NCBI RefSeq assembly: GCF_025642135.1
Contig: NZ_CP106793.1
Span: 1,364,001-1,428,000, forward strand
Direction of reading: 5' to 3'
From: Streptomyces cynarae
Lineage (GTDB): Bacteria > Actinomycetota > Actinomycetes > Streptomycetales > Streptomycetaceae
Length of the DNA stretch: 64,000 nucleotides
The translations under genes were made by a program, and so were the position numbers. Below the pieces are notes generated by a model. The model did not search any database, had not been told where the DNA came from, and worked only from the letters and a program-made list of their open reading frames with translations. Positions within the stretch are counted from its first letter, which is position 1. Each line of letters opens with the position of its first letter. Positions 61,944 through 64,000 of this stretch are shown piece by piece.

Positions 61944-61978
61944 AATGGCATTCACCGATATGACGGGAGTGAGCCGAT

Positions 61979-62173
61979 ATGACCGACCGAGAGCATGGCC
62001 GGTACGCGGACGGCTCCGGCCACCTCAGGGACATGACCGAGGAAACCCTCGGCGCCCAGGAACAGGCACGCCAGGAGCGTCAGCACCGGCTCGAGCAGCA
62101 GAGCGGCCGTCGGGCGGACGACGAGTCCACCTACCCGGAGCTCTTCGACCAGGGAGACGACGACTATCTGTGA
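61979..62173 (+). CDS. Small acidic, hydrophilic protein
   Basis: 64 residues from ATG 61979, with GGGAGTGAG upstream. Entirely hydrophilic and rich in Q, R, E and D (GAQEQARQERQHRLEQQSGR; acidic end LFDQGDDDYL). No known motif; it looks like an intrinsically disordered or stress-type small protein of streptomycetes. Follows the iron-permease-like gene by 35 nt. Function unknown. Confidence 0.65.
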   Translation: MTDREHGRYADGSGHLRDMTEETLGAQEQARQERQHRLEQQSGRRADDESTYPELFDQGDDDYL

Positions 62174-62230
62174 GGGCCGTTCCCGGGGTGTGACCCTGGC
62201 TGCGGCCCCTTTCCCGCTCCGACCGCTTCC

Positions 62231-63613
<1,383 letters not shown>

Positions 63614-63795
63614 GCCGTACTCCGTGGGGTGGGAGAGGCGTGCCGAGCATGTCACTGGCGCGCCGTGCGGGAGGTTGTCGGTTACAGGCCTGGGTGGAGC
63701 GGGTGCCGGTGCGAACGCATGCCGCGGCGGTGCCGGGCCGCCCGCTCCTGACGGCCTGGCACCGCCAGGTCACCCTCACGGCCCTGCCGCGCCGC

Positions 63796-64000
63796 TCAGC
63801 CGTATTCCACGGCCGCGTCCAGCAGCCAGTCCGTCAGGTAGCCGGCGAAGGAGGAGCGCACCAGTACCCAGAAGCCGGCCCTGGCTTCGTCGCGGGCGAC
63901 CAGGACGACCTGCGTGCGCGCCAGCGTCGTCTGGGCACAGCGACCGGGGCCGAAGGCGCGCGGGTGCAGGTCCAGCGCGCAGCCGTGGGACAGCAGGTCG
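63796..64000 (-). CDS. soxG: Sarcosine oxidase gamma subunit, C-terminal part (truncated by window edge)
   Basis: The open frame on the minus strand from 64000 to the TGA at 63796-63798 encodes the last 67 residues of a protein. The sequence around HGCALDLHPRAFGPGRCAQT and RSSFAGYLTDWLLDAAVEY matches the C-terminus of SoxG, the gamma subunit of heterotetrameric sarcosine oxidase, which oxidises sarcosine to glycine, formaldehyde (as methylene-THF) and peroxide. Proximity to sdaA supports a glycine/serine catabolic locus; soxBDA should lie beyond the window. Confidence 0.88.
   Translation of the reverse strand, partial: DLLSHGCALDLHPRAFGPGRCAQTTLARTQVVLVARDEARAGFWVLVRSSFAGYLTDWLLDAAVEYG

Noticed and set aside
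61945..62193. 82-residue frame overlapping the small acidic protein gene
   Set aside because: Arginine/proline-rich shadow; the 64-residue frame has the better ribosome-binding site and normal composition.
63614..63795. Glycine riboswitch between soxG and sdaA
   Set aside because: No tandem aptamer-like conserved core could be recognised in the 182-nt gap on either strand.

Overview
The window is chromosomal DNA from a Streptomyces or very close actinomycete. GC is very high, with third-position bias toward G/C, many GTG starts and 4-nt ATGA/GTGA overlaps. The gene families are also typical of Streptomyces: an RppA-CYP158-cupin operon, MurT/GatD, DUF6213, STAS-ANTAR, an MptB-like mannosyltransferase and a TioE-like MerR. 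Almost the whole stretch is coding; no rRNA, CRISPR array or prophage is visible.

Layout. 1-2.3 kb: end of a glutamine-synthetase-like gene followed by a FluG-type amidohydrolase. 2.3-7.4 kb: TetR/flavin hydroxylase pair, membrane SpoIIE-type phosphatase, GT-C mannosyltransferase. 7.5-13.5 kb: UvrA-like drug-resistance ATPase divergent from a double-HTH MerR, then a P450 divergent from a flavoprotein. 13.6-15.6 kb: two-domain acyltransferase and tRNA-Pro(GGG). 15.7-22.8 kb: YceI protein, then a complete lower resorcinol/hydroxyquinol pathway (flavin hydroxylase, intradiol dioxygenase, maleylacetate reductase) facing a GAF/Fis-type activator, with two identical 17-bp palindromes as the likely operator. 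22.9-32.3 kb: secreted phosphodiester glycosidase, a heteromeric acyl-CoA dehydrogenase operon with a quinone oxidoreductase, HTH-cupin regulator, LigB with a NUDIX partner, succinate-semialdehyde dehydrogenase. 32.3-36 kb: TenA-like protein and the THN/flaviolin operon (rppA, CYP158, cupin). 36-43.1 kb: acyl-CoA dehydrogenase with its TetR and operators, peptide deformylase, murT-gatD, pfkA, CtaG. 43.1-46.9 kb: TTA-containing lipoprotein and a Ser/Thr kinase. 46.9-51 kb: LytTR response regulator, DUF485, Na+/solute symporter, LytS-type kinase. 51.1-52.4 kb: frameshifted TnpB element. 52.4-55.1 kb: Lrp regulator, DDAH and ornithine aminotransferase. 55.3-62.2 kb: FAD/Fe-S D-lactate-dehydrogenase-like protein, epimerase, small winged-helix regulator, STAS-ANTAR protein and small proteins. 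62.2-64 kb: L-serine dehydratase and the end of a sarcosine oxidase gamma gene.

The genes form short metabolic modules, usually next to their own regulator. The most informative signals are regulatory and architectural: paired palindromes in the hydroxyquinol cluster, a long dyad in the MerR/UvrA gap, a TetR operator in the acyl-CoA dehydrogenase promoter, a large hairpin ahead of STAS-ANTAR, an acyl-CoA dehydrogenase subunit lacking its catalytic base, a P450 lacking the I-helix acid, and G-run frameshifts in tnpB and probably in the YceI gene. Functions are inferred from motifs and context only; no database search was run.
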